Source: [Streptosporangium] indianense
GTDB lineage: Bacteria > Actinomycetota > Actinomycetes > Streptomycetales > Streptomycetaceae
Direction of reading: 5' to 3'
DNA: 64,000 bases
Assembly: GCF_021474405.1 (NCBI RefSeq)
Contig: NZ_JAKEIO010000004.1
Span: 1 to 64,000 of the forward strand
In this document: one piece after another, positions 42,510-51,459 of the stretch
Layout of the letters: each line of letters starts with the position of its first letter
Numbering within the stretch: position 1 is the first letter of the stretch
Program-made: the position numbers and the translations under genes
Notes under the pieces: generated by a model
Databases searched by the model: none
The model's input: the letters and a program-made list of their open reading frames with translations, nothing else
What the model was told of the DNA's origin: nothing

Positions 42510-44204
42510 ATGACCCGCCACGCGCAGAGACCCGCAGAGCCTGCAGCAGGCAGGCCCGACCGGATCGCAGAGCTGCGTCGTGTCGCCAGGGAAAGCTTCG
42601 GCTTCAGCGAGCTGAGTCCCGAGCAGACGGAGGCGATGGGGGCGCTGCTGGAAGGCCGTGACGTCCTGGCCGTCATGCCCACCGGCTCCGGCAAGTCGGC
42701 GATCTATCAGGTACCGACCGTCGTGCTCGGCGGACCTGCCGTCGTGGTGTCACCACTGATAGCCCTGCAGCGGGACCAGGTCACGGGACTGCGCGAGAGC
42801 GCAGGGCCGGATGCCGTGGCGGTGAACTCCGCACAGTCCGAGTCGGCCACCGACCGGGGCTGGCGGGCCGTCCGGGAAGGCGACGCCGAGTACCTGTTCC
42901 TCTCACCGGAGCAGCTCTCCAAGGACGACGTGGTGACGCGGTTGCGTGAGCTGGAGCCCTCGTTGTTCGTCGTCGACGAGGCCCACTGCGTCTCCATGTG
43001 GGGCCACGACTTCCGCCCGGACTACCTGAACCTGGGCGAGGTGGCCGAACGCCTGGGCCGCCCGCAGGTGCTCGCCCTGACGGCGACCGCCGCCACCCCG
43101 GTTCGGGACGACATCGTCGAGCACCTGCGCATGCGCGACGCCCACGTGGTGGCAGCTGGGACCGACCGGCCCAACATCGGGCTTGTCGTACGCACCTTCA
43201 CCGATGACGCGGCCAAACGCGAGGCCGTCGCACGGTGGACGGCCGCAGCGGGCTCCCCGGGCATCCTCTACACGGCCACCCGCAAGGACGCCGACGCCTA
43301 TGCGATGCGACTGCGGCAGGACGGCGTGGACGCCGAGGCGTACCACGCGGGGATGAAGGCTGCGGACCGGAGCCGGATCCACGACGGCTTCATGGCCGGC
43401 GCACCCGCGGTGGTGGTGGCCACCTCCGCATTCGGGATGGGCATCGACAAACCCGACATACGTTTCGTGGCCCACGCCTCGGTCCCGGACTCGCTGGACT
43501 CCTACTACCAGGAGATCGGGCGGTCCGGCCGGGACGGGGAGCCGGCCCGCGCGGTGCTGTTCTACCGCCCAGAGGACCTGGGACTCCAGAAGTTCCTCAC
43601 GGCTCGGGCCCTGGACAGCACCGGACTGCGTCGGATCATGACCGTCCTGGCTGGTCAGGGGGTCCCGCAAAGCCGCAGCCGCGTGGCGCAGCTCTCCGGA
43701 CTCTCACGCCGCAAGACCACCGATCTCCTGGGACTGCTGGAAGAGGCAGGAGCGGTGACCGTGGAGGGCAGGCGCCGCGCCGTCCGGGCCGTTTCCGGCC
43801 ACACGGCGGACGAGGCCACCGAACGGGCCGAGGAGGTCTTCGAGCGGCGTCGCCGCACGGACCGGTCGCGTATCGAGATGATGCGGGGCTACGCGGAGAC
43901 GCCGTCCTGCCGCCGTCAGTACCTCCTGGGGTACTTCGGCGAGCAGCTCGACGGACCCTGCGAGCACTGCGACGTATGCGACCGTGCCCCTGACCGGGGC
44001 ACCGCGGCCGGGCACCGGGAAACCGCCGCGCCCGGGGAGGGTGCGCCGTACGAGCCCAACGACAGGGTCCGGCACGCCGAATGGGGCGAAGGCACGGTGA
44101 TGCGGGTGGAGGAAGACCGTCTCGTTGTGCTGTTCGAGCAGGTCGGCTACAAGACGCTGTCCCTGCCGGCCGTACAGGACAGCGACCTGTTGGCCGACGC
44201 CTGA
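42510..44204 (+). CDS. recQ: RecQ-family ATP-dependent DNA helicase
   Basis: A 564-residue 3'-5' helicase. Walker A MPTGSGKSA with Lys62; DEAH box DEAHC at 156-160 followed by the RecQ signature SMWGHDFRPDYL; motif III ALTATAATP; motif VI YYQEIGRSGRDG. The zinc-binding region follows (MMRGYAETPSCRR, then CEHCDVCD). Instead of an HRDC domain, the C-terminus (about 510-560) is a small Tudor-like domain, RVRHAEWGEGTVMRVEEDRLVVLFE, as at the end of UvrD/PcrA. ATG 42510 opens MTRHAQRPAE. Neighbours are stress-type genes, suggesting a repair role in that setting. Confidence 0.95.
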   Translation: MTRHAQRPAEPAAGRPDRIAELRRVARESFGFSELSPEQTEAMGALLEGRDVLAVMPTGSGKSAIYQVPTVVLGGPAVVVSPLIALQRDQVTGLRESAGPDAVAVNSAQSESATDRGWRAVREGDAEYLFLSPEQLSKDDVVTRLRELEPSLFVVDEAHCVSMWGHDFRPDYLNLGEVAERLGRPQVLALTATAATPVRDDIVEHLRMRDAHVVAAGTDRPNIGLVVRTFTDDAAKREAVARWTAAAGSPGILYTATRKDADAYAMRLRQDGVDAEAYHAGMKAADRSRIHDGFMAGAPAVVVATSAFGMGIDKPDIRFVAHASVPDSLDSYYQEIGRSGRDGEPARAVLFYRPEDLGLQKFLTARALDSTGLRRIMTVLAGQGVPQSRSRVAQLSGLSRRKTTDLLGLLEEAGAVTVEGRRRAVRAVSGHTADEATERAEEVFERRRRTDRSRIEMMRGYAETPSCRRQYLLGYFGEQLDGPCEHCDVCDRAPDRGTAAGHRETAAPGEGAPYEPNDRVRHAEWGEGTVMRVEEDRLVVLFEQVGYKTLSLPAVQDSDLLADA

Positions 44205-44242
44205 AGCGCGCCGGTCAACAGGTCCGCTGCTGTCGGGTCCTC

Positions 44243-44734
44243 TCAGGTCATTGCTCCGGGGCCGGATATCGTGCGATCACCCGTGGTTGACCGGGGCGAG
44301 CGTTCGGAGCGGGCGGCGGCGCTGGCTGCCAGGGCCAGCAGCAAGGCGATGACACCCGTGATGACGTTGTTGACGACGCTCCTCGTGGTGCTGACGTCAC
44401 CTGCGATCACCCAGGGGGCGATGATGGTCCACACGCTGAGGGCGCAGGCCGCCCACGCCATGCTATGGGTCCGTTCATAGGCCCGCCCGAAGCCGCCGCT
44501 CATCAGCAGCGCGTAGGCGATGCCGACGATCACGTTGGTGACGGCCAGCCTGGTGAGGTTGTCGAACCCCACGATCCACGGCGACGCCGCCAGGTAGATG
44601 CCGGTGACGAAGGCCAAGGTTTCGACGGCCTGCGCGCGAGGCGTGGTCGCAGTACGTTCGGCCATCTCGTGGCGGGTCCGCATCTCGACGATGTCGGGGT
44701 GCGTCTCCATGGACGACCGGGGGGAAGTGCTCAT
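44243..44734 (-). CDS. SPW-repeat membrane protein
   Basis: A 163-residue protein with four hydrophobic helices in two similar halves. Each half carries the SPW-type motif: IYLAASPWIVGF in the first and SVWTIIAPWVIA in the second, each followed by an Asn-Val-Ile helix (TNVIVGIAYALL, NNVITGVIALLL). Function is unknown. ATG 44734 has GGAGG upstream. It converges on recQ and is divergent from a membrane protein gene at 44891. Confidence 0.88.
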   Translation of the reverse strand: MSTSPRSSMETHPDIVEMRTRHEMAERTATTPRAQAVETLAFVTGIYLAASPWIVGFDNLTRLAVTNVIVGIAYALLMSGGFGRAYERTHSMAWAACALSVWTIIAPWVIAGDVSTTRSVVNNVITGVIALLLALAASAAARSERSPRSTTGDRTISGPGAMT

Positions 44735-44890
44735 ACTTGTCACCTCCAGGTGACAAAGGGTGTGCCGACTGGGTCGGGTACCCACGCCCGCCCGATAAAC
44801 CTTCATCCCTGATCTCGGAGCCAGGAGCCATGGAGCCATCGGAGCCCTAGGGTGAGTGGCACCCGACTGTCCGCGGGCAGGGCGGGGTAA

Positions 44891-45445
44891 GTGGAACGCG
44901 CAGCCATGGGTACTCGCCGACGCATGATGAAGCCCGCGCTGTGGCAGGGACTGGCGGCCGGCACGGCCGGGGTGCTGGCGATGACGCTGACCGAGAAGGT
45001 GGAGCAACGGGCCACTGGCCGGCCCGACTCCCACGTACCCGCCCGGACCCTGGAACGACTGACCGGCATGGCCGAGCGGCCCGGCCGCCAGCCCGTTCCC
45101 GTCAACTGGGCCATGCACCTCGGACAGGGCGCCGCGCTGGGCGTGCTCCGCTCGGTGATGGCGCACGCCGGCCTTCGTGGCCCGTGGTCCTCGGCGAAGT
45201 TCGGCGTCGTCCGGGTCACCAGCGATCAGATCCTGGAGAACGCCACCGGCGTCGGCGCACCGCCCCAGACCTGGCCCCGCCGCGAACTCGTCGTCGACCT
45301 GCTCCACAAGACGGTGTACGCCTTCACCGCCGGTGTAGTCGCCGACGCGCTGGCCGCACGCTCGGGTCCCGGCCCCGGGCAACGACACGCCGCAATGCGC
45401 CCAGGCCGCCACACCGACGTGGGACCTCCGCGCCGGGGACAGTGA
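44891..45445 (+). CDS. Putative membrane protein, DUF1440-like
   Basis: A 184-residue protein with two or three hydrophobic segments: WQGLAAGTAGVLAMTLTEKVEQ near 20, AMHLGQGAALGVLRSVM near 74-90 and TVYAFTAGVVADAL near 142. The pattern of small-residue helices recalls DUF1440-type inner-membrane proteins, but this is a weak match. The last 25 residues are Pro/Arg-rich. GTG 44891 or ATG 44906 may start it; neither has a strong ribosome site. Confidence 0.65.
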   Translation: MERAAMGTRRRMMKPALWQGLAAGTAGVLAMTLTEKVEQRATGRPDSHVPARTLERLTGMAERPGRQPVPVNWAMHLGQGAALGVLRSVMAHAGLRGPWSSAKFGVVRVTSDQILENATGVGAPPQTWPRRELVVDLLHKTVYAFTAGVVADALAARSGPGPGQRHAAMRPGRHTDVGPPRRGQ

Positions 45446-45789
45446 CCGCCGCGCCAGGGCCCGCCACCGCGAGGCGGTCCGGCCGTGAGGTCGAGGCACC
45501 CCAGACGCTCACGCAGAACGGGCCCGGCACAGCTTGTCGACTACGTGCTCGATCACCCTGTCCACCCGCCGGCCAACCGCTGCACGTCGTTGCCGACGAT
45601 GAGCCCGATGGAGTTGCCGACGGGCCTCGGCCGGTCCGGGCTCGGCGCGGTCGCTCGGTCGGCCCGCGGGTTCGGCCCACCGGGCGGGGGGAGGACTGCC
45701 GCGGGAAAACGGGTACCCGCGCCTGGCGGCACCGGCGCGTGCCGCGGCGGACGCCGGCGCGCTGCCGGCGGCGCGGGAAGGAGCAGGAC
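45446..45789. other. Stretch without a supported gene
   Basis: About 340 bp between the membrane protein and hemerythrin genes. Several long frames cross it, but none shows a family pattern. A strong ribosome site at its right end serves the hemerythrin gene. Confidence 0.4.
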
Positions 45790-46464
45790 ATGGCCACGAC
45801 CATCGAGACACAGAGCGTCGACCAGATGGGAGGCCCGGGCAGCGTCCTGGCCCGCCAGCGCCGTGATCACGCGGAGATGGACCGTCTGATGGACCGGTAC
45901 CGGGCGCTGGAGGACGGCACGGAACGGGAGCGGGTACTGAAGCAAGTCGTCCAGCTCGTGTTCAGCCACGCGTTCGCCGAGGAGACCGTGCTGTGGCCGG
46001 CCGTGCGGCGTGCGGTCGCGGACGGGGAGGAACTGACCTCCCGCGTTGAAGAGGAGCACCAGGAGATCAACGACCTCGTCACCGACATCGAGCGTCTGGA
46101 GCCCGGCACGGCGGAGCGCGAGGAGAAGGTGACGCAGGTCTTCGCCCTGATCAGGCAGGACATCCGGGACGAGGAGGACCTCGTCCTGCCCCGGCTGCAG
46201 GAGGCCTTGGACGCCGCCCGGCTGCGGCGGCTCGGTGCCGCGTGGGAGACGGTGCGCAGGAGCGCGCCGACCCATCCTCACCCGGGCGTGCCTCGGCGCC
46301 CGCCGGGCAACGCGGTCCTGGGCGTGCCGCTGAGCCTGTACGACCGGCTCCGCGACGGGCTGGGACTCGGCGTGTCCGGCCCATGGGGCAGGAGGATCCT
46401 GTCCGGCCTGGTCGGGCTGCTCGTCTCCGGTGCGGTCGCCGCGATCGTGCGCAAGCGACGGTGA
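45790..46464 (+). CDS. Membrane-anchored hemerythrin domain protein
   Basis: A 224-residue protein. Residues about 20-150 form an HHE four-helix bundle (RQRRDHAEMDRLMDRY, QLVFSHAFAEETVLWPAVRR, VEEEHQEINDLV, RDEEDLVLPRLQE) expected to bind two iron ions. A linker RSAPTHPHPGVPRRPP follows, and the C-terminus ends in a membrane helix (about 203-219, ILSGLVGLLVSGAVAAIV) with basic residues. ATG 45790 has GGAAGGAG at ideal distance. It is the second hemerythrin in 4.5 kb and the only one with a tail anchor. Confidence 0.92.
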   Translation: MATTIETQSVDQMGGPGSVLARQRRDHAEMDRLMDRYRALEDGTERERVLKQVVQLVFSHAFAEETVLWPAVRRAVADGEELTSRVEEEHQEINDLVTDIERLEPGTAEREEKVTQVFALIRQDIRDEEDLVLPRLQEALDAARLRRLGAAWETVRRSAPTHPHPGVPRRPPGNAVLGVPLSLYDRLRDGLGLGVSGPWGRRILSGLVGLLVSGAVAAIVRKRR

Positions 46465-46687
46465 ATCGGCGGGCCAAGGCCGCTGACCAGTGATCGTTGG
46501 AATACGGAGCGCTTGGGACAAGCCACCTGCTTCCGGCGCCGGATCGGGAATGATCGCCGGGCCGACGGGGGTTGAACGGCTCCCACGGCCCGCAGAGGGG
46601 GTCGACCACTCGGCGACTTCGCTGTGCCCGTTCAGTCCATGGAGAGTCCACGGTGCCTGTGGCGCCGTGGAGTTCGGAGTGCCAGCT

Positions 46688-47296
46688 GTGCTTTTCGATG
46701 TCACCCACGGCGAACTCGTCGGCGTCTTCGGCGAGGACCGGGTCGCGACCTTGCCCGCCGGCGCCTTCCCGCGTGAGGCTGCGAGCACCGAGGGGGCCCG
46801 CCTCCTGCAGACCGTTGGCGCCCCCACCGGTACGCTCTTGCTGTGCCGGCCTGACGAGGACGACGGCATGCTGGCCCTCGTGCAACACGTCGTCCACAAC
46901 GAGGACTTCGAGGACGCTGCGGAGGGCGCCGGCGCCTGGCCCGTCATCGGCCGGCTGCTCAACGCCCACCTCGCCTTCGATCCCATGTCGGGCGAAGTCC
47001 ACGCCTTCGACCCCGACGAGGAGACCGTGCAGGAACTCCACACGGACGTCTCGTCACTGATTCAGGTCACCTTCCGGTTCCAGCGCCTGCTCGAGGAGTT
47101 CGCCTTCAGCGGCGACGAGGAGACCGACTTCGAGCGCCTGGACCGCGAGGTCGATCGCATCCGTGAGGAGACCAGCAGCATCGATCCCGTCCCCTTCCAG
47201 GACGAGGAGAGCGTCTGGTCGGTAGTGGCCGACGAGATCGCCATGGGCCAGCGCTTCAAGGGCAGCAGCCCGGGAGCCCGCGCACTCTCCGGGTGA
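46688..47296 (+). CDS. SUKH-4-like immunity-type protein
   Basis: A 202-residue cytosolic protein resembling the SUKH superfamily (SUKH-4), folds that often neutralise secreted toxins in contact-dependent competition. The opening LFDVTHGELVGVFGEDRVATLPAGAFP is the typical first helix and strand, and GRLLNAHLAFDPMSGEVHAFDPDEETVQELH is the central sheet with the family's Asp/Glu pattern. GTG 46688 is chosen with GGAG 8 bases upstream. No toxin, polymorphic repeat protein or secretion gene is adjacent, so its target is unknown and a regulatory role is possible. Confidence 0.65.
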   Translation: MLFDVTHGELVGVFGEDRVATLPAGAFPREAASTEGARLLQTVGAPTGTLLLCRPDEDDGMLALVQHVVHNEDFEDAAEGAGAWPVIGRLLNAHLAFDPMSGEVHAFDPDEETVQELHTDVSSLIQVTFRFQRLLEEFAFSGDEETDFERLDREVDRIREETSSIDPVPFQDEESVWSVVADEIAMGQRFKGSSPGARALSG

Positions 47297-47414
47297 TCGC
47301 CGGCACGTCGTGTATGCGGCGCGTGCCGAACTGAGCACACACCCCCATGGCAGATCAGGGCCGCCGCGATGCAGACGAGGCGAGGGTGAGCGCGGTGCCT
47401 CCCACCCCGCCGCC

Positions 47415-48212
47415 TCACCACAGTTGGGTACCCGGGGCGCCCTTGAACGGTCCCCGCACCTCCGAGGTGATCCAGCCGCCGTAGAAATCCCCCTCCTGTG
47501 CTGTGACCTCCTCTCCGTCGACCGTGCAGCGGTCCACGCGGCTCGGATAGAAGGCGAAGAACCCGGCGAGGGACGCGTAGCCGGGCTCGGGACGGGGATA
47601 GCACCACGCGGCACGAGCGCGTACGTCGTCTCCCACGATGACGTCCCAGTACCGGGCCGCGCCCTTCCATTCGCACCAGGTCCGGCCCGCGACCGCCGGG
47701 AACAGAAGCTCAGTACGGACATCCTGCGGAGGGATGTAGAACACGGGGGGATGGCTGGTCTCCAGTACCCGGACCGACCTGCGGGTCTCGGCCACCACCT
47801 GACCGGCGCACTCCACCCGCACGTCACGCTCGTCCTCCCGCATGGCAGGCGGCCGTGGGTAGTCCCACACCGACTCGGGCGTCCGCGGGGCGAAACGCTG
47901 CATGGGCTCTTCCAGCGGGTCCAGATACACCTCGTCCACGTAGCACCAGGCCCAGTCCCGGTCGCGTGCCAGAGCGCGTGCCACCGGGTGTGCGCTGGAG
48001 TCGAAGTGGACCGTGGCGTGAGCGCCGGGGGAGTTGTCGCTGCAGCCCACGTGCCCGCAAGTCAGGCACAGCAGCAGGTCGGCCGGTGCGCGACCGCGCG
48101 CAGCGCAGGACGCGCACGTCTCACTCAGCGGGGGTGGGTCCGCCGTCCAGGTGTGGGAGCAGGGCTTCCCCGTGGGCCGCCCGCCATCCGGCCGGGGAGT
48201 CCATCTCGTCAT
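47415..48212 (-). CDS. UBP zinc finger fused to DUF427
   Basis: A 265-residue fusion. Residues about 16-85 are a ubiquitin-hydrolase-type zinc finger: CSHTW, CASC, LLLCLTCGHVGCSDN and ATVHFDSSAHPVARAL. Residues about 125-255 are a DUF427 (NTP transferase-like) beta domain: VRVECAGQVVAETRRSVRVLETSHPPVFYIP, CEWKGAARYWDVIVG and AWCYPRPEPGYASLAGFFAFYPSRVD. In eukaryotes the zinc finger reads free ubiquitin C-termini; in bacteria its ligand is unknown. ATG 48212 starts MTRWTPRPDG. It stands alone. Confidence 0.9.
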   Translation of the reverse strand: MTRWTPRPDGGRPTGKPCSHTWTADPPPLSETCASCAARGRAPADLLLCLTCGHVGCSDNSPGAHATVHFDSSAHPVARALARDRDWAWCYVDEVYLDPLEEPMQRFAPRTPESVWDYPRPPAMREDERDVRVECAGQVVAETRRSVRVLETSHPPVFYIPPQDVRTELLFPAVAGRTWCEWKGAARYWDVIVGDDVRARAAWCYPRPEPGYASLAGFFAFYPSRVDRCTVDGEEVTAQEGDFYGGWITSEVRGPFKGAPGTQLW

Positions 48213-48653
48213 CGGTGATCACCAGCCGGTGCAGTCGACATCACGCTGCTCGGCAGCACCACGCCCCGGCCCGTGCTCGTGTCGGTCACGCTCTCTCCTC
48301 TGTGGTCCTTGTTCTCCCTCTGTTTCGCCCCGACACCGCACTGGAGATGCAGGCCACCGGGCGGTTTGTTCCCACCAGGGCCCCACGCGAGGCCGAATGG
48401 TTCCAGGCTCGTCTCCTCCAGGCTCTGGGGCGTCACACGAACGGGGTGCCCGACCGGGAGCCAAGCCTTCCGCTCATCCCACTTGCCATGGAGTGCGCTC
48501 GAAGTCATAGCGTCGAAGACACAACGGCGCACGAAGCCGTCTCAGCGCCCGCTCCTCCTGGGAGGCCGGGTGGTGGCATCTGTGTCTGGATGGACGGGAG
48601 ACTTCGTGCCCCCCGAAGGACGATCAAGCGTGCAGGGAAGGCCAGGACACGAC
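48213..48653. other. Divergent intergenic stretch
   Basis: About 440 bp between the UBP-DUF427 gene and the aldo/keto reductase gene. No frame shows family features; it presumably contains both promoters. Confidence 0.4.
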
Positions 48654-49643
<990 letters not shown>

Positions 49644-49961
49644 GCGGAGGGCCGCGCACAACACAGGGGGCTCCGCAGGGAAGATCACCCAGGAGGAGCG
49701 GAGGCGAGCGGGGGACAGGGCGTGGTCGGACGTGCGCTGAACGGTCACGCAGTCGATCTCGTGCACCCTGCACTGGCGCCCGGCGCATTCCGGACCGACT
49801 CGGAACTCATCGCCCCCCACTGCGCGACCACCCTGTCCAGAGCTCGCTCTTCGCACGAGTGTTTGACGTGACGAATAGGGGTCATCCGCATGCCAAGCCT
49901 GTCTCTCAGCGGGGCAGCGCCGACAGCATCGGGCGCGGAGACGACGCGAAGGGTGAACGCG
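49644..49961. other. Stretch without a supported gene
   Basis: About 320 bp between the aldo/keto reductase and gas-vesicle genes. It contains an alternative start for the latter (ATG 49890); nothing else is recognised. Confidence 0.4.
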
Positions 49962-50348
49962 ATGACCGTCGCGACACAACAGGGTGGTGGAGGCGGTTCC
50001 AGCGGCCTCTACGACGTTCTTGAGCTCATCCTCGACCGTGGGCTGGTGATTGACGCGTTTGTGCGCGTCTCCCTCGTCGGTATCGAGATCCTCAAGATCG
50101 ACATACGGATCGTGGTAGCCAGTGTGGACACCTACCTGCGCTTCGCCGAGGCGTGCAACCGTCTCGATCTGGAGGCGGGGCCACGCAAGCCGGCCGGGCT
50201 CACGGAGCTCACGGGGAAGGTCACCGAATCCGGCGCCCGCGGCAAGACCAAGGGCGCCCTGTCCGGTGCCGCGGAGACCATCGCCGACGCCTTCCAGCAG
50301 GCCCGCGATGAAGGCCGGGAACGTCAGACGGGGCGCGGCCGGTCGTAG
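49962..50348 (+). CDS. Gas vesicle structural protein, GvpA/GvpJ family, orphan
   Basis: A 128-residue protein whose residues about 15-70 are a near-perfect GvpA shell core: LYDVLELILDRGLVIDAFVRVSLVGIEILKID then VVASVDTYLRFAEACNRLDL. The 55-residue polar C-terminal extension (TGKVTESGARGKTKGAL...) is typical of Streptomyces copies. GvpA subunits assemble the hollow vesicle wall. No other gvp gene (gvpO, F, G, L, K, S, J) is in the window, so the protein is an orphan here. ATG 49962 fits the family; ATG 49890 would add 24 residues. Confidence 0.88.
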   Translation: MTVATQQGGGGGSSGLYDVLELILDRGLVIDAFVRVSLVGIEILKIDIRIVVASVDTYLRFAEACNRLDLEAGPRKPAGLTELTGKVTESGARGKTKGALSGAAETIADAFQQARDEGRERQTGRGRS

Positions 50349-50992
50349 GAAGCAAGCTGTAACCGACATCCGCCAGCTCTATCCGTTCGGCTGCTGTGCC
50401 GTCTTCGCGAAGGGCGTCGCCCCCGTCGAACTGCCGGGCCGTGCCGGAGGCGAAGGACTCCTCACCATTCGCTCAGCGGGTGTCGGGTGGCAATCCATAG
50501 GGCGGATCACAGCCGAGCCACGGTCCGCGGGCCGGGCGTCGCGGCGCACCTACGACGGCGCGGCGACCCGGTGGTTGACGACCTTCTGCCCGCGTGAGTG
50601 GCGGTGCACGTTGTGCTTCGCCCAGCGGGTGCTGAAATCGGTACTGCGCGCGGAGAGCTCCCGACGAGTTCGGTCACCTTCTTCTCCAGCGGGTCACGTC
50701 CGGCGGTCGCCCGCAGAACCGCGACCAGTACGACTGCCCGAGCGTGCGGCCTAACACGTCTCCAAGCACCGCGTCATCGGCCTGACCCGCAGCGCCGCGG
50801 TCGACTACGCGCCCCGGGGCATCCGCACCAACGGGGGTGTGCCCCTCGCGGTCCTCAACAGACGCATGATCACCCGTCGCGAGCAGGCGACGACCGGCGC
50901 CTGGCGCAGGTCTTGCTGCCGGACGTGTTCTGCGCGGGATGCCCGGGCGGTAGCTTGGTAGGCGAGGAAGCCCCCGGAAGGAGGGCGACGCG
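50349..50992. other. Decayed stretch with no intact gene
   Basis: About 640 bp. Apart from the SDR fragment described separately (50755-50832), no frame shows a family pattern. Stops fall in all frames at short distance in its centre. Confidence 0.5.
50755..50832 (+). pseudogene. Short-chain dehydrogenase fragment
   Basis: The frame reads SKHRVIGLTRSAAVDYAPRG then IRTN, which is the active-site helix region after YxxxK of SDR enzymes (YSASKHAVIGLTRSAALDYAPRGIRVN). The catalytic Tyr side is cut by a stop at 50752, and homology ends after IRTN. It is a 26-codon relic of a lost SDR gene. Confidence 0.7.
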
Positions 50993-51430
50993 ATGCCGTG
51001 GTTCGCATGGCTTCTCGCTGCCGCGGCACTGGGTGCCGCGGAGTTCTTCACCCTGACACTCGTCTTCGGTCTGCTGGCCGGTGCCGCACTGGTCGCCGCC
51101 GTGGTGGCAGGTGTGGGCATCGGCCTTCTCGGTCAGCTCCTGGCCCTGGTGGCAGCAGCCGCGACGGGCCTCCTCGTACTCCGCCCTGTCGCGTTGCGGC
51201 ACATGGCACAGCAGCCCCTCGTACGCGACGGGGCCGACGGACTGATCGGCAAGCGGGCCGAGGTCATGCAGGAGGTCACCGCGACCCACGGCCTGATCAA
51301 ACTCTCCGGCGAGGAATGGTCCGCCCGCGCCCTCGACGAGAGCCACGTGATCCCGGTGGGGGCGCTGGTGGACGTCATGGAGATCGAGGGGGCCACCGCC
51401 GTCGTCTACCCCCGCGAGCTCCTTCCCTGA
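50993..51430 (+). CDS. NfeD family membrane protein
   Basis: A 145-residue protein with two or three membrane helices (about 3-70) and a C-terminal OB-fold NfeD domain (about 80-143: GLIGKRAEVMQEV, GEEWSARALDESHVIPVGALVDVMEIEGATAVVYP). NfeD proteins pair with SPFH/stomatin-type proteins to organise membrane microdomains. ATG 50993 follows GGAAGGAGGG. The SPFH gene starts 29 bp downstream, so the two form an operon. Confidence 0.93.
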   Translation: MPWFAWLLAAAALGAAEFFTLTLVFGLLAGAALVAAVVAGVGIGLLGQLLALVAAAATGLLVLRPVALRHMAQQPLVRDGADGLIGKRAEVMQEVTATHGLIKLSGEEWSARALDESHVIPVGALVDVMEIEGATAVVYPRELLP

Positions 51431-51459
51431 ACGGCTGAACACACAGCAACGGAGGCACT

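Noticed and set aside
41637..42521. Longer hemerythrin frame starting at 42521
   Set aside because: The extra N-terminus is Arg/Pro-rich, lies in the divergent promoter of recQ, and the strong ribosome site is at TTG 42227.
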